A stretch of 64,000 nt of DNA from Paenibacillus polymyxa M1 (GTDB taxonomy: Bacteria > Bacillota > Bacilli > Paenibacillales > Paenibacillaceae), in the NCBI RefSeq assembly GCF_000237325.1, contig NC_017543.1:124001-188000 (forward strand), in the 5' to 3' direction. The notes beneath the pieces were generated by a model. That model made no database searches and was not told the DNA's origin. It worked only from the letters and a program-made list of their open reading frames with translations. Shown here piece by piece: positions 55,462 through 63,609 of this stretch. Both the position numbers and the translations under genes were made by a program. Numbering within the stretch: position 1 is the first letter of the stretch; each line of letters begins with the position of its first letter.

Positions 55462-56229
55462 ATGAATACTTTTAACATTGTGAAGCAAATAGATTGTTTA
55501 GTAGGTATGAATTCCATGCAAGCGGAGTCAGTCGATTTGATAATAACCTCCCCTCCTTACAATTTGGGGAAGTCATATGAGAAAAAGACTGCACTAGAGG
55601 ATTATCTATTCTGGCAGCGTGAAATTATACAGGCTTGCGAAAGAGTATTGAAACCCGGGGGAAGTATCGCCTATCAAGTAGGTAGCTATGTTGATAATGG
55701 GAAAGTATATCCTCTCGATTGCCTTCTATTCGCTACTTTTATTGAATTTGGATTTATTCCTAGAAACCGTATTGTATGGCACTTTGAAAGTGGTCTGCAT
55801 TGCAAAAACCGACTGTCTGGTCGTCATGAAACTGTACTTTGGTTTACCAAAGGTGATGACTACACATTTAATCTTGATTCAATACGTGTGCCGCAAAAAT
55901 ATCCTGGTAAAAAACATTACAAAGGAGACAAGAAAGGGGAGTTTTCTGGTAATCCACTTGGTAAGAATCCAGGTGACGTATGGATAATTCCAAATGTTAA
56001 ACATAATCATCCGGAAAAAACAAGCCACGAATGTCAGTTTCCCCTCGACTTGATCCGTCCCATAATAAAGGCACTCAGCCATCCAAATAACCTAATATTG
56101 GACCCTTTTATGGGCTCTGGAACAGTTGCAGTCGCAGCAACTCAGCTTAATCGAAAATATATAGGGTTTGAATTACTTGATTCCTATATCAAGATCATTT
56201 ATGAACGCCTTTCTCTTGCTAGCAATTGA
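55462..56229 (+). CDS. DNA methyltransferase (N4-cytosine/N6-adenine, beta type)
   Basis: A 255-residue site-specific methyltransferase. Catalytic motif TSPPYN is at 29-34 and the AdoMet-binding motif DPFMGSGTVAVAA at 214-226, the order of the beta group. It ends with the ERL-type helix. Start follows GGAAGGTGAAA. No restriction enzyme is next to it, so it is an orphan methylase, perhaps guarding the plasmid against host restriction or epigenetic control. Confidence 0.9.
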   Translation: MNTFNIVKQIDCLVGMNSMQAESVDLIITSPPYNLGKSYEKKTALEDYLFWQREIIQACERVLKPGGSIAYQVGSYVDNGKVYPLDCLLFATFIEFGFIPRNRIVWHFESGLHCKNRLSGRHETVLWFTKGDDYTFNLDSIRVPQKYPGKKHYKGDKKGEFSGNPLGKNPGDVWIIPNVKHNHPEKTSHECQFPLDLIRPIIKALSHPNNLILDPFMGSGTVAVAATQLNRKYIGFELLDSYIKIIYERLSLASN

Positions 56230-56276
56230 ATTTGTTCTTTGAATTTATGCCCTCTTTTCTTCCGTAAGACACTAGA

Positions 56277-56315
56277 CCATTGTCGTTCTATGCAAGTGAT
56301 ACGACAATGGTTTTT
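56277..56315 (+). terminator. Terminator after methyltransferase
   Basis: CCATTGTCGT (56277) pairs with ACGACAATGG (56301), then TTTTT. Confidence 0.8.
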
Positions 56316-56377
56316 CCACTCTTTCCTTATGCCCACTGCGATGCTAGGATAATAAAGCATCTTTAAACTAAAACAAC

Positions 56378-56501
56378 GACTCCGGCATGCGCCATACGAG
56401 TCATTATTTCTTGTAAGAAGCACTCTTCTGAGTGAATGATTAGCCTTAGGCTCGAAATCCGCCTATTTGTGATCTTTCATTGGGAAGGGTGCTTCTTTTT
56501 T
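56378..56501 (+). ncRNA. Structured RNA element, copy C
   Basis: GACTC (56378) with GAGTC (56398), loop GGCATGCGCC; GAAGCACTCTTC (56417) with GAAGGGTGCTTC (56484); inner TGAA/TTCA and GATTA/TGATC; core GCCTTAGGCTCGAAATCCGC; ends TTTTTT 45 bases before the next gene. About 90% identical to copy D. Confidence 0.7.
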
Positions 56502-56545
56502 GCGCCTATTCACAACCCAAAATTCATACAAGGAGAGAATTATTT

Positions 56546-57456
56546 ATGAAAACAACACTGGCCAAACGTATTGCAGAAGTAATGGAGCAAAATGCAAAGC
56601 CGATGCATATTAAAGAGATTGCATCCTATTTTCCAGACAAACCTGAGAGCACAATCCGGGGTCGACTGTACCGAGAGCTAAAAGACCGATGTGAAAGAGT
56701 CTCCCGTGATTTTTACATGTTTCTCAATAATGATGGTGCTGCATTTGTCGTCGAAGAGAATGGTCGAGATCTTTCTACCTTTCATGATAATAGTATTGAT
56801 GCAATAGTAACGGACCACCCATGGCAAGATAAATCCTCGAATTCGGGTGGCAATCGACGTTTTGATGCGGGGGATGAAGACACAACCTTTCGCTCCACAT
56901 TGGAGGATTTTAGAGAAAAAGCACGTGTTCTGAAACCAGGTGGTTTCTTGGTCGAGATATTGCCTGCAGAAAATGAAAATAATTACAAGTATTTGTATGA
57001 GTTAAAAATGATGGCCGAGAAGTGTGGGTTGAACTATTATGCGAAAGTCCCTTGGAAAAAGGAATTTGTGTATTCAATACCGGCCGTAAATCAAAGAACA
57101 CAGAAGATGTAATGTTCTTCGTCAAAGACAGAGCTCGATCATTACGTTTTGACAAACGAGGCGGTAAAATGAGCGGAACAGCATACATGCTGCCTACTGT
57201 CTATGATTTTCAGCCGATATCTCCTAAGACTAAGATTCATCAAGCAGAGAAGCCAGTAGAGCTATTTGAAGCTATCCTAGAAGCCATAACCTTACCAGGA
57301 GAAATCGTGATTGATCAATTTGCTGGGGGTGGAAATCTAGGAAAAGCCGCGATGAGGAAAGGCCGAATAGCTATTCTATTTGAGATTCTTAAAGAGAATA
57401 TTCAAAAGATCCGAGAAAAACTTTCAATTCCAGAGCTACCTTTAATGTTCTCATAA
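56546..57456 (+). pseudogene. HARE-HTH/methyltransferase-like gene with -1 frameshift
   Basis: The first frame (56546-57112) holds a HARE-HTH-type winged helix (residues 5-60: MHIKEIASYFPDKPESTIRG) and the first methyltransferase half with TDHPWQDKSSN where TDPPY is expected, then ARVLKPGGFLVEILPAE. The second frame (to 57456) continues with KPVELFEAILEAITLPGEIV and DQFAGGGNLGKAAMRKGRIA. The frames join if translation slips -1 at GGAAAAAGG (57054-57062), giving about 303 residues. Either a broken gene, a sequencing error or programmed frameshifting. The DHPW motif is unlike active enzymes. Confidence 0.6.
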
Positions 57457-57469
57457 ATGTAAGAAGTAT

Positions 57470-57545
57470 TTCCGCTGCTTACCGTCAGTCAATGTTGTTC
57501 TAATGGTAGGCAGATTGCAAGAGTCTCATTAAACCACAAGGAATA
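57470..57545 (+). promoter_or_regulatory. Leader motif shared with 51380-51470
   Basis: CTGCTTACC pairs with GGTAGGCAG around a 21-base loop, followed by ATTGCAAGAGTCTCATT. See the entry before the TerD gene. Confidence 0.35.
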
Positions 57546-57577
57546 CAACATGCAGCGATAATATGGAGTGAACACAT

Positions 57578-58642
57578 ATGATCTTGGAGCAGATGGATTT
57601 GTTCGATAACATGCGAGATTTCCGGCTTCACAAAAAGTACCTAGATGGTCTATTTAAGACCAAACAAGAGTTGATTGAGCAGCTTCAGACAGAGGGTCGT
57701 GAACGAATCTACCATGTACTATCCTTTGGCGGGGGTACCCAATCGTCACACCTACTCGAACAGCATTTTCGGGGTGAAATTCATTACGACTACATCATCT
57801 TTTCAGACACTGGAGCTGAGCCACAATTTATCCATGAGCAAGTGGATTGGTGGCGTAAACACCAAGTTAATATGGGGAATCATACTCCCTTTCTCATCAC
57901 CCGGCACAATAGTATGGAGCGTGGGCTCGAAGAAATGCTAATGCGGTACATCCTGACAGACTACCAACGATTCCAAATGCCCGTGTACTGTAATTCAGTC
58001 AACCAGAATGGAGAAGTTAAGGCTGGAGGAATGCTACCACGGCAATGTACGGTAGATTTTAAAATAGTGCCTGTAAAACAGAGGGTTCGGCAAATGGTCC
58101 TAAAAGAACATGGTTTGGGGCCAAAACAGCAGATCCCCAAAAATGTTGGCATTATCATTGATATTGGTTTTTCATATGACGAGATACGCCGGATAAATAC
58201 TTATCAATCGCCACAATATGATTATGTAAAACTGGCGTATCCGTTGGTTGAGGCAAACAAGACCACGGAAGACAGCATCCTTTTCCTGGAGCAGCATGGA
58301 TACCCGCTTCGGAGATCACGCTGCTACCTTTGTCCGTTCAACTGTTCAGCAGAGAGAGCCATAGGAATGGATTGGGAAGAAATCATTGAATCGGAACCTT
58401 TCTCTTTTGTAAAAGCCCTCTGGTTTGATGCCAAGTTGAGAGAAGTGCAGTCAACCGGCACAAAAATCATGCGGAGTATCCCATATCTACACTACAGCAG
58501 AAAGCCACTTTCGGAGGTCTTCCCGCAGGCGAAATACCTCACAAATGCCTATAAAAAAGAGCTGTCGCAATGGATTGCAGAGTGGCATGGGTATATTATA
58601 GATAAATGGGACGTAGTCTCTCCATCAAAAGCTACAGTTTAG
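57578..58642 (+). CDS. PP-loop ATPase (PAPS-reductase/DndC-like)
   Basis: A 354-residue N-type ATP pyrophosphatase. The PP-loop is SFGGGTQS (49-56), followed by FSDTGAEPQF. Cys residues C157 (RQCTVDFK) and C249/C252/C256 (CYLCPFNCS) could hold an iron-sulfur cluster or zinc. This combination is seen in PAPS-reductase-like proteins of phages and in DndC of DNA phosphorothioation. It sits beside two methyltransferases, so a role in nucleic-acid modification is likely but unproven. Confidence 0.75.
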   Translation: MILEQMDLFDNMRDFRLHKKYLDGLFKTKQELIEQLQTEGRERIYHVLSFGGGTQSSHLLEQHFRGEIHYDYIIFSDTGAEPQFIHEQVDWWRKHQVNMGNHTPFLITRHNSMERGLEEMLMRYILTDYQRFQMPVYCNSVNQNGEVKAGGMLPRQCTVDFKIVPVKQRVRQMVLKEHGLGPKQQIPKNVGIIIDIGFSYDEIRRINTYQSPQYDYVKLAYPLVEANKTTEDSILFLEQHGYPLRRSRCYLCPFNCSAERAIGMDWEEIIESEPFSFVKALWFDAKLREVQSTGTKIMRSIPYLHYSRKPLSEVFPQAKYLTNAYKKELSQWIAEWHGYIIDKWDVVSPSKATV

Positions 58643-58683
58643 AAGAAAATATCCTTCTATAAGGGATAAGAAAGAGGATTAAT

Positions 58684-59016
58684 ATGTCTGCTAAATATGG
58701 GTTATCTGGTTTTCTGGCACCGGACGGTATTTTTTATGAGTGCGGGTATAAAGAACATCAAAATCTTGCGGTCGAGTTGGTGCAGAGCTATAAGGTTAAC
58801 TTTTTCGATGGCAATGGAAACAAAGTGCCTGAGTTTATTAAATTCGGTTGCGACCACGATGTAGGCAAAGAAGGTAATGGAGGGTGCCATGTCTTTATGT
58901 GGGAATCTCCAACTCCAAAACAATTACGATGGTTACTAGATAATCTGGAGCGTATGACAGGTGTACAGCAGCGGTCAATTTTGAGCAATTTGGACTCTTT
59001 CGATATCAACTTATAA
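58684..59016 (+). CDS. Unknown protein, 110 aa
   Basis: A 110-residue protein (KYGLSGFLAPDGIFYECGYK; GCHVFMWESPTPKQLRWLLD) 41 bp behind the PP-loop gene. Two Cys and two His could bind metal. Probably co-transcribed. No known family. Confidence 0.55.
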   Translation: MSAKYGLSGFLAPDGIFYECGYKEHQNLAVELVQSYKVNFFDGNGNKVPEFIKFGCDHDVGKEGNGGCHVFMWESPTPKQLRWLLDNLERMTGVQQRSILSNLDSFDINL

Positions 59017-59152
59017 GGGGTAATCCCCCTACCTATTCCTTAAGATAATCTGTCACAGATAATTATTTTTCTGGGTTTTATTAAATTTCGAGAGAGTACC
59101 CACTGATTCAACAACACAACTATAATATGTGAACAGACCAATAACCATATTT

Positions 59153-59195
59153 ATTACAAGAACCATTCAATATGAACGGTTCTTGTAATTCTTCT
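59153..59195 (+). terminator. Terminator after PP-loop operon
   Basis: ATTACAAGAACC (59153) pairs with GGTTCTTGTAAT (59178), then TCTTCT. Confidence 0.7.
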
Positions 59196-59228
59196 CTGTC
59201 ATAAAAGGGCTTTCAGTTATCTGACATC

Positions 59229-59258
59229 TTGTCTCTAACTTTCCTTTAATGCTATATT
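59229..59258 (+). promoter_or_regulatory. Promoter before RNA element D
   Basis: TTGTCT (59229) and TATATT (59253) lie 18 bp apart, 29 bp before the first stem of copy D. Confidence 0.5.
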
Positions 59259-59286
59259 AAATATATAAATTTATGATTCTACTGAA

Positions 59287-59411
59287 GACTCCGGCATGCG
59301 CCATACGAGTTATTATTTCTTGTAAGAAGCACTCTTCTGAGTGAATAGATCAGCCTTAGGCTTGAAATCCGCCTATACGTGATCATTCATTCGGAAGGGT
59401 GCTTCTTTTTT
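59287..59411 (+). ncRNA. Structured RNA element, copy D
   Basis: GACTC (59287) with GAGTT (59307), loop GGCATGCGCC; GAAGCACTCTTC with GAAGGGTGCTTC; inner GATCA/TGATC is perfect here; core GCCTTAGGCTTGAAATCCGC; ends TTTTTT. It lies 75-80 bases before the 136-residue gene. Confidence 0.7.
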
Positions 59412-59484
59412 GCGCCTTTCCTAGAATCTGCAAAGGAGTGAAGTAATCAATCTTGCCGTTTTTTATTTAAATTTAAAGGAGATA

Positions 59485-59895
59485 GTGAATCGAATGAACG
59501 TGGAAGTAAAGCGAAAACTTGTATGGGAAAAAAACATGCCCCAGAGTAATCTTACTTTTAAGGAGCTTATTGAAGGGTTAAATTTATCAGGATTTGACGA
59601 GATCGATCTTAATAAAACTTTAGGAAATAATAGCTCGTACTTGTACATTCCTTACAATAATAATGTCATCGATAAATGGATTGGATACATGCTGATTCAT
59701 TTAGTCGATGGGATTGCATTTATACCTGTTAGTGACCAGATATCATCCACAGATTGTAATGAGTTTGAACCATCGCTTATTCACCTTTTAACCTCTGAAA
59801 TTGAGCATATTCTACTTGATGCTCTAAGTTATCTCAAACATACATTGAAACAAACAAGTGAAACACGAAAAAATGATAATCTTAAGAAACCATAA
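59485..59895 (+). CDS. Unknown protein, 133-136 aa
   Basis: A soluble protein (LTFKELIEGLNLSGFDEIDL; YNNNVIDKWIGYMLIHLVDG). An AAAGGAG lies three bases before the GTG at 59485 and twelve before the ATG at 59494, so the start is not settled. No known domain. RNA element D is in its leader. Confidence 0.55.
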   Translation: MNRMNVEVKRKLVWEKNMPQSNLTFKELIEGLNLSGFDEIDLNKTLGNNSSYLYIPYNNNVIDKWIGYMLIHLVDGIAFIPVSDQISSTDCNEFEPSLIHLLTSEIEHILLDALSYLKHTLKQTSETRKNDNLKKP

Positions 59896-60062
59896 ATTCT
59901 GGAACACACTAAGGATGATCCTCAATTATTAATACTCATCAAATGTCCCTCAGTTCGTTCTTCTTTTTTATATTAAAAAGGAGAACGTTCATTTAAATCA
60001 TATGTAATTAACCAATTAACAAAATTAAAATAAACAAACAACACAATTATTAATAGGGAAAG

Positions 60063-60107
60063 ACATCCTTAGGGATAGACTTCTCTTTTAACTTAGGGAG
60101 GCCCTAA
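60063..60107 (+). promoter_or_regulatory. Ribosome-site hairpin with alternative pairing
   Basis: TTAGGG (60093) and CCCTAA (60102) form a tight hairpin that hides the AGGGAGG ribosome site of the next gene. A second TTAGGG (60069) could pair with the same CCCTAA instead and leave the site free. Confidence 0.55.
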
Positions 60108-60109
60108 AA

Positions 60110-60715
60110 ATGAATGATAGTAATCAATTATATTCGAGTTCAAACTCTTTGATAGTTGAAACTCCAATAGGTAAAATCGAGGCACAACCCGCATCTGATC
60201 CCAACTATCCTGGTATCTATGTATCTGTTAATGGAACACAACTAGTGTTAATAGAATATGACTCCTTAAATGAACAGGATGCTGTACGAGTATGGAATCA
60301 CAACGATCCAGACAGCGACCCAGAATATACTCAAACAATACCGAAGTTGTCTTGGACCAAAACTGATGATTTGCAGTTTGTAAGAAAAGATTCAAACACC
60401 TGCTTCACTGTCATCGACATAAGTGTACTTGCTGAAGATGATTATTTCTTACGCTACGTGCACGTAGATATTGAAGAACTATCTTTAGATGAAATCCGTT
60501 CAACCACTCAGATCTCTGGATGGGACTTTACGAATGGTATACTTGTTGAGAAAGGCACAACTACTCCGGTATGTAATGAAGATACCCAAAATCAACTAAT
60601 AGCAGAATGTATCGCAGAGCAAACCCTTCCAGTAGATGCAGATCATACAGCTCAATTTAAATCCCTTAGGGAATTGAATACTTATCTTATTGCGCATGGT
60701 ATTCAGCTTATTTGA
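60110..60715 (+). CDS. Unknown protein, 201 aa
   Basis: A soluble, acidic protein (IEAQPASDPNYPGIYVSVNG; IEYDSLNEQDAVRVWNHNDP) with a beta-rich first half. The ribosome site is masked by a hairpin (60093-60107), so translation is probably controlled. No known family. Confidence 0.55.
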   Translation: MNDSNQLYSSSNSLIVETPIGKIEAQPASDPNYPGIYVSVNGTQLVLIEYDSLNEQDAVRVWNHNDPDSDPEYTQTIPKLSWTKTDDLQFVRKDSNTCFTVIDISVLAEDDYFLRYVHVDIEELSLDEIRSTTQISGWDFTNGILVEKGTTTPVCNEDTQNQLIAECIAEQTLPVDADHTAQFKSLRELNTYLIAHGIQLI

Positions 60716-60862
60716 TTCAAGTTGGCAGTGTCCATACGAGCACTACTGATAGATTTCAGGCAAAAGTATTTAGCGAAGAAGAAATTGAAAGAAATGGTTG
60801 GAGACGAATTTGAAGAGGTAAAGTCCAAATGAAAAAATGACGAGCTGGAGAGGTATAATTAA

Positions 60863-61207
60863 ATGAGTACAGCGAAAAATGTAATTAAAAAATATCTTCA
60901 AGAAAATGATTGCACGTCTTCTGTGAGTATTCTTTTAGACAGACTTAAAGAGGTAGATGAAGCTTATGAGACTGTTCCTGTAGCAGTAATCGATGCATAC
61001 GAGGAATTATCTGAAAAGAAAAAGTGGGAAATCGTAGGTGAAATATGTTCTAATGGCATTTTGAAAGAAAAAAGAAAAGCATACAAGGATTGCATTTATG
61101 ATTGCGGAAATAAAGTAACACCTTTGGATGAAACCTATGTTTATCCAAACGGCAAAGAGGCACACCTTAAATGTCACTATGCCTTCGTTGATAAACATAA
61201 AATATGA
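60863..61207 (+). CDS. Unknown protein, 114 aa
   Basis: A 114-residue protein with a helical first half (KNVIKKYLQENDCTSSVSIL) and a Cys/His pair set at the end (DCIYDCGNKVTPLDETYVYP; LKCHYAF), perhaps a zinc site. RBS GGAGAGG. The 147 bp before it hold only small broken frames (for example KYLAKKKLKEMVGDEFEEVK). Confidence 0.55.
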   Translation: MSTAKNVIKKYLQENDCTSSVSILLDRLKEVDEAYETVPVAVIDAYEELSEKKKWEIVGEICSNGILKEKRKAYKDCIYDCGNKVTPLDETYVYPNGKEAHLKCHYAFVDKHKI

Positions 61208-61308
61208 CTTTTGTCGAGATTGGATATAAAGTACAATAGTGTTAAGCTTTACGAAATGTCTTAATGGTAATCCTTTAGGGATAGCTGATATGTGTTAAAT
61301 GATCAAAT

Positions 61309-61347
61309 CATCAGAGACTAGCTCCATTGGAGCCGGTCTCTTTCTTT
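61309..61347 (+). terminator. Leader terminator before 432-aa gene
   Basis: AGAGAC...CTCCA pairs with TGGAG...GTCTCT, followed by TTCTTTT, 100 bases before the start codon. An upstream ATCCTTTAGGGATAG (about 61269) resembles the one near 60066. Confidence 0.6.
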
Positions 61348-61448
61348 TCGTTATGGGGAGATAAGTGACCTACCAAAAGAACATTCGCGGCTATTCTAAT
61401 TCAAAGAAATCTGCTAAATTTAGAGCAAACATATAAGGAGAGAACAAA

Positions 61449-62747
61449 ATGAAAGGGATTATTGATTTAAACGAAACTGAGCTTTGTTTAGAATGTGGGG
61501 ATCTTGTAATCAAGTTCGCTAAGACACATGGCCAAAATATTATGGAGTCGCAAGAAAACTGTCAGAGAAAAACAAATGACCAGGTTGAAAGCCTTTCCTG
61601 TAATTGCTGTGAAAATGAAATCGAAGCAAAGGATACTTATTATGAGCTAACAGTTGATGACAATGTTTTAGATAGTATTGCAGACCGAATTGGAAAGGAC
61701 ATTGGTGGATGTACGTGGTGTGAAGGAGAGGAGCGAGGCTATTTAGTACATCTTTTTAATAATGATCCTTACGATAAAGATTCTCGGATGGACCCTCCTG
61801 AAGGGATTAGCGTTAACGATTACCTAAGTGCTAAAGATGTACCAGAAGAATTGTATCAATTAATGTGCAAACACCTTCAGTGTCCATGTGGACATGGTCG
61901 AGAAGTCGATCGTAATATGAATCATGGATGGTTCAACTTACATGATGATATATATACGAAACAAGATGTTGAAGAATATTGGGGACATGATTATGAACAA
62001 TTCTGTGTCTTTAGCGAGAAATACGGAGAAACGATTGAGGTTGAGGCACTTAAGGAGTTTAAGGTGTATCTCAGCAATTATCCATTGCTTGCCTTAAAAC
62101 ATGATGTTGGACAAGCCATTTATCGAACCTTGGAAAAGCACTTTCAGGAGAAAGACTATACGGTTATCACCCCTGAATTCGGTTGTTTATATCGCGGCCG
62201 TACTCGCAAGCGAGATACAACTAAACCTTTTTCCAAGGAAAATATGTGGGCTCCACCTGCAGGTTTACCACAACATGGTCGGTATAATTGTATTGGCGTA
62301 CCAGTACTTTACGTTTGCAACAGGCTGGATGCCATCCCATATGAAATACATCCTACACATGAAGATACCTTGGATATTGGTGACTTCCAGATTCTAAAAG
62401 ATGAACTCAAGCTATTTGATATCGGTTCATTTGATCCAAACTTTCAAGGATTCTTCAACGAAGAGAACGAAGAAACAAAAGCTCTTAAAGAAGCGTATCT
62501 TCTTCCAAACTTCATCGGAGCGTGTTGCAGTTTAATTGGATTTAATGGCGTACAATATGAGGGAGTTCACAGCAACGTTTATGGGAATAGAAGTGAATAT
62601 AATACTTACATCAATTTCGCTTTATTTAATATTACCCCTGACAAGGATATTGAAATAAACAATATACTGAGCTACACTCCTCAAATTACAATTTCCCTAA
62701 AAGAAATTCCTAAAACAACCACCATAAGTCCGGTATCGTACTTTTAA
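61449..62747 (+). CDS. Cys/His-rich protein, 432 aa
   Basis: A soluble protein. The N-terminal 160 residues hold many Cys (LCLECGDLVIKF; SLSCNCCENEIEAK; CTWCEGEERGY; CKHLQCPCGHGRE), likely several zinc sites. The C-terminal 220 residues have the character of an RES-type domain (YRGRTRKRDTTKPFSKENMW; PVLYVCNRLDAIPYEIHPTH; NFIGACCSLIGFNGVQYEG), as in RES toxins that degrade NAD. The RES assignment is tentative. If true, it would be a toxin-like or stress enzyme fused to a zinc module. Confidence 0.5.
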   Translation: MKGIIDLNETELCLECGDLVIKFAKTHGQNIMESQENCQRKTNDQVESLSCNCCENEIEAKDTYYELTVDDNVLDSIADRIGKDIGGCTWCEGEERGYLVHLFNNDPYDKDSRMDPPEGISVNDYLSAKDVPEELYQLMCKHLQCPCGHGREVDRNMNHGWFNLHDDIYTKQDVEEYWGHDYEQFCVFSEKYGETIEVEALKEFKVYLSNYPLLALKHDVGQAIYRTLEKHFQEKDYTVITPEFGCLYRGRTRKRDTTKPFSKENMWAPPAGLPQHGRYNCIGVPVLYVCNRLDAIPYEIHPTHEDTLDIGDFQILKDELKLFDIGSFDPNFQGFFNEENEETKALKEAYLLPNFIGACCSLIGFNGVQYEGVHSNVYGNRSEYNTYINFALFNITPDKDIEINNILSYTPQITISLKEIPKTTTISPVSYF

Positions 62748-63609
62748 GATGAACTTTCAGCCCTCCGCGTTGCTTTTGAAAGAGAGCAGGGGGCTATTCT
62801 ATAACATTTTCCTTATCCTTATCTATCACTTCAAGTCCAAGTTTCGAAAAAAGCTTTGCCGAATTAGAGGGCACTCTTGGAAGCGACATGTATGGAGAGG
62901 ACAAGGTGATCGGAAGTTTGAGGTACTACCTTATTACGGCCAAACAGTTGCTGAGATATGTGGGTTATTCGACAGTGTGTATATATTTTTCTATAAGAGC
63001 ATTAGGGGAAATGCAGGAGCAATACCAGGAGGAAAAAGCAAGGACTTAACAGAGGAATCGAAGATCTGAAAAATGCGGCATGACGGTAACTTGGTCAGTC
63101 TCAATCTAAATTATCCTGGCCAGTTACTATTACCACATTGCGACCTTGTTCAACAAGTGTTATAGGGTATCTATACTACCGTCAGAGTTGGTATCGAACA
63201 AATTAAACAAGTTCATTTTGCTATGTCCCAGGATCAAGTACAGGTTTTGATCACAGTTTATGAGCAAGGGGAAACAAAAATTTTGTGGTGAACATGGATG
63301 TCTATTACGAAAAAAACGATGATGTACTGTTTCTTTATGATGGCGACCAAGCAGGTAATATGGTACTCTATCCGCAGGACGAATACTGACTGAAAAGGGT
63401 ATCAATACGTTAGTTGGAGAATTGCGAAGTGGAAGAGTCTGCTGTGTCATTCATTCCTAAGGGATAGTTTCAAGAAATCTATCAAAATAAGCATATAGAC
63501 GATTGGAAATACGAGATATTCTCAAGAATCATTCACTGGATGAGATTGAGAAATATATTCAGGAAATAAAAAATTTAGCTAATGCGTCTGTAGGTGATGG
63601 ATCAGTTCT
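62748..63609. pseudogene. Decayed genes
   Basis: Coding-like text appears in several phases without an intact gene: SSPSFEKSFAELEGTLGSDM and GEDKVIGSLRYYLITAKQLL near 62830-63048, and a short frame with LFLYDGDQAGNMVLYPQDEY near 63298-63390. The second recalls the toprim motif (DGDxAG) of primases and topoisomerases, but only about 30 codons remain. Confidence 0.4.

Noticed and set aside
52921-59411. Elements A-D as a CRISPR array or as insertion-sequence ends
   Set aside because: Only four copies, kilobases apart, all in the same orientation and before genes. No spacers, target duplications or transposase.
60723-60833. A 36-codon frame ending KYLAKKKLKEMVGDEFEEVKSK
   Set aside because: TTG start without a ribosome site; more likely a remnant.
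62101-62397. 98-codon frame inside the 432-residue gene
   Set aside because: Shadow frame of a gene with a good ribosome site and ordered Cys motifs.
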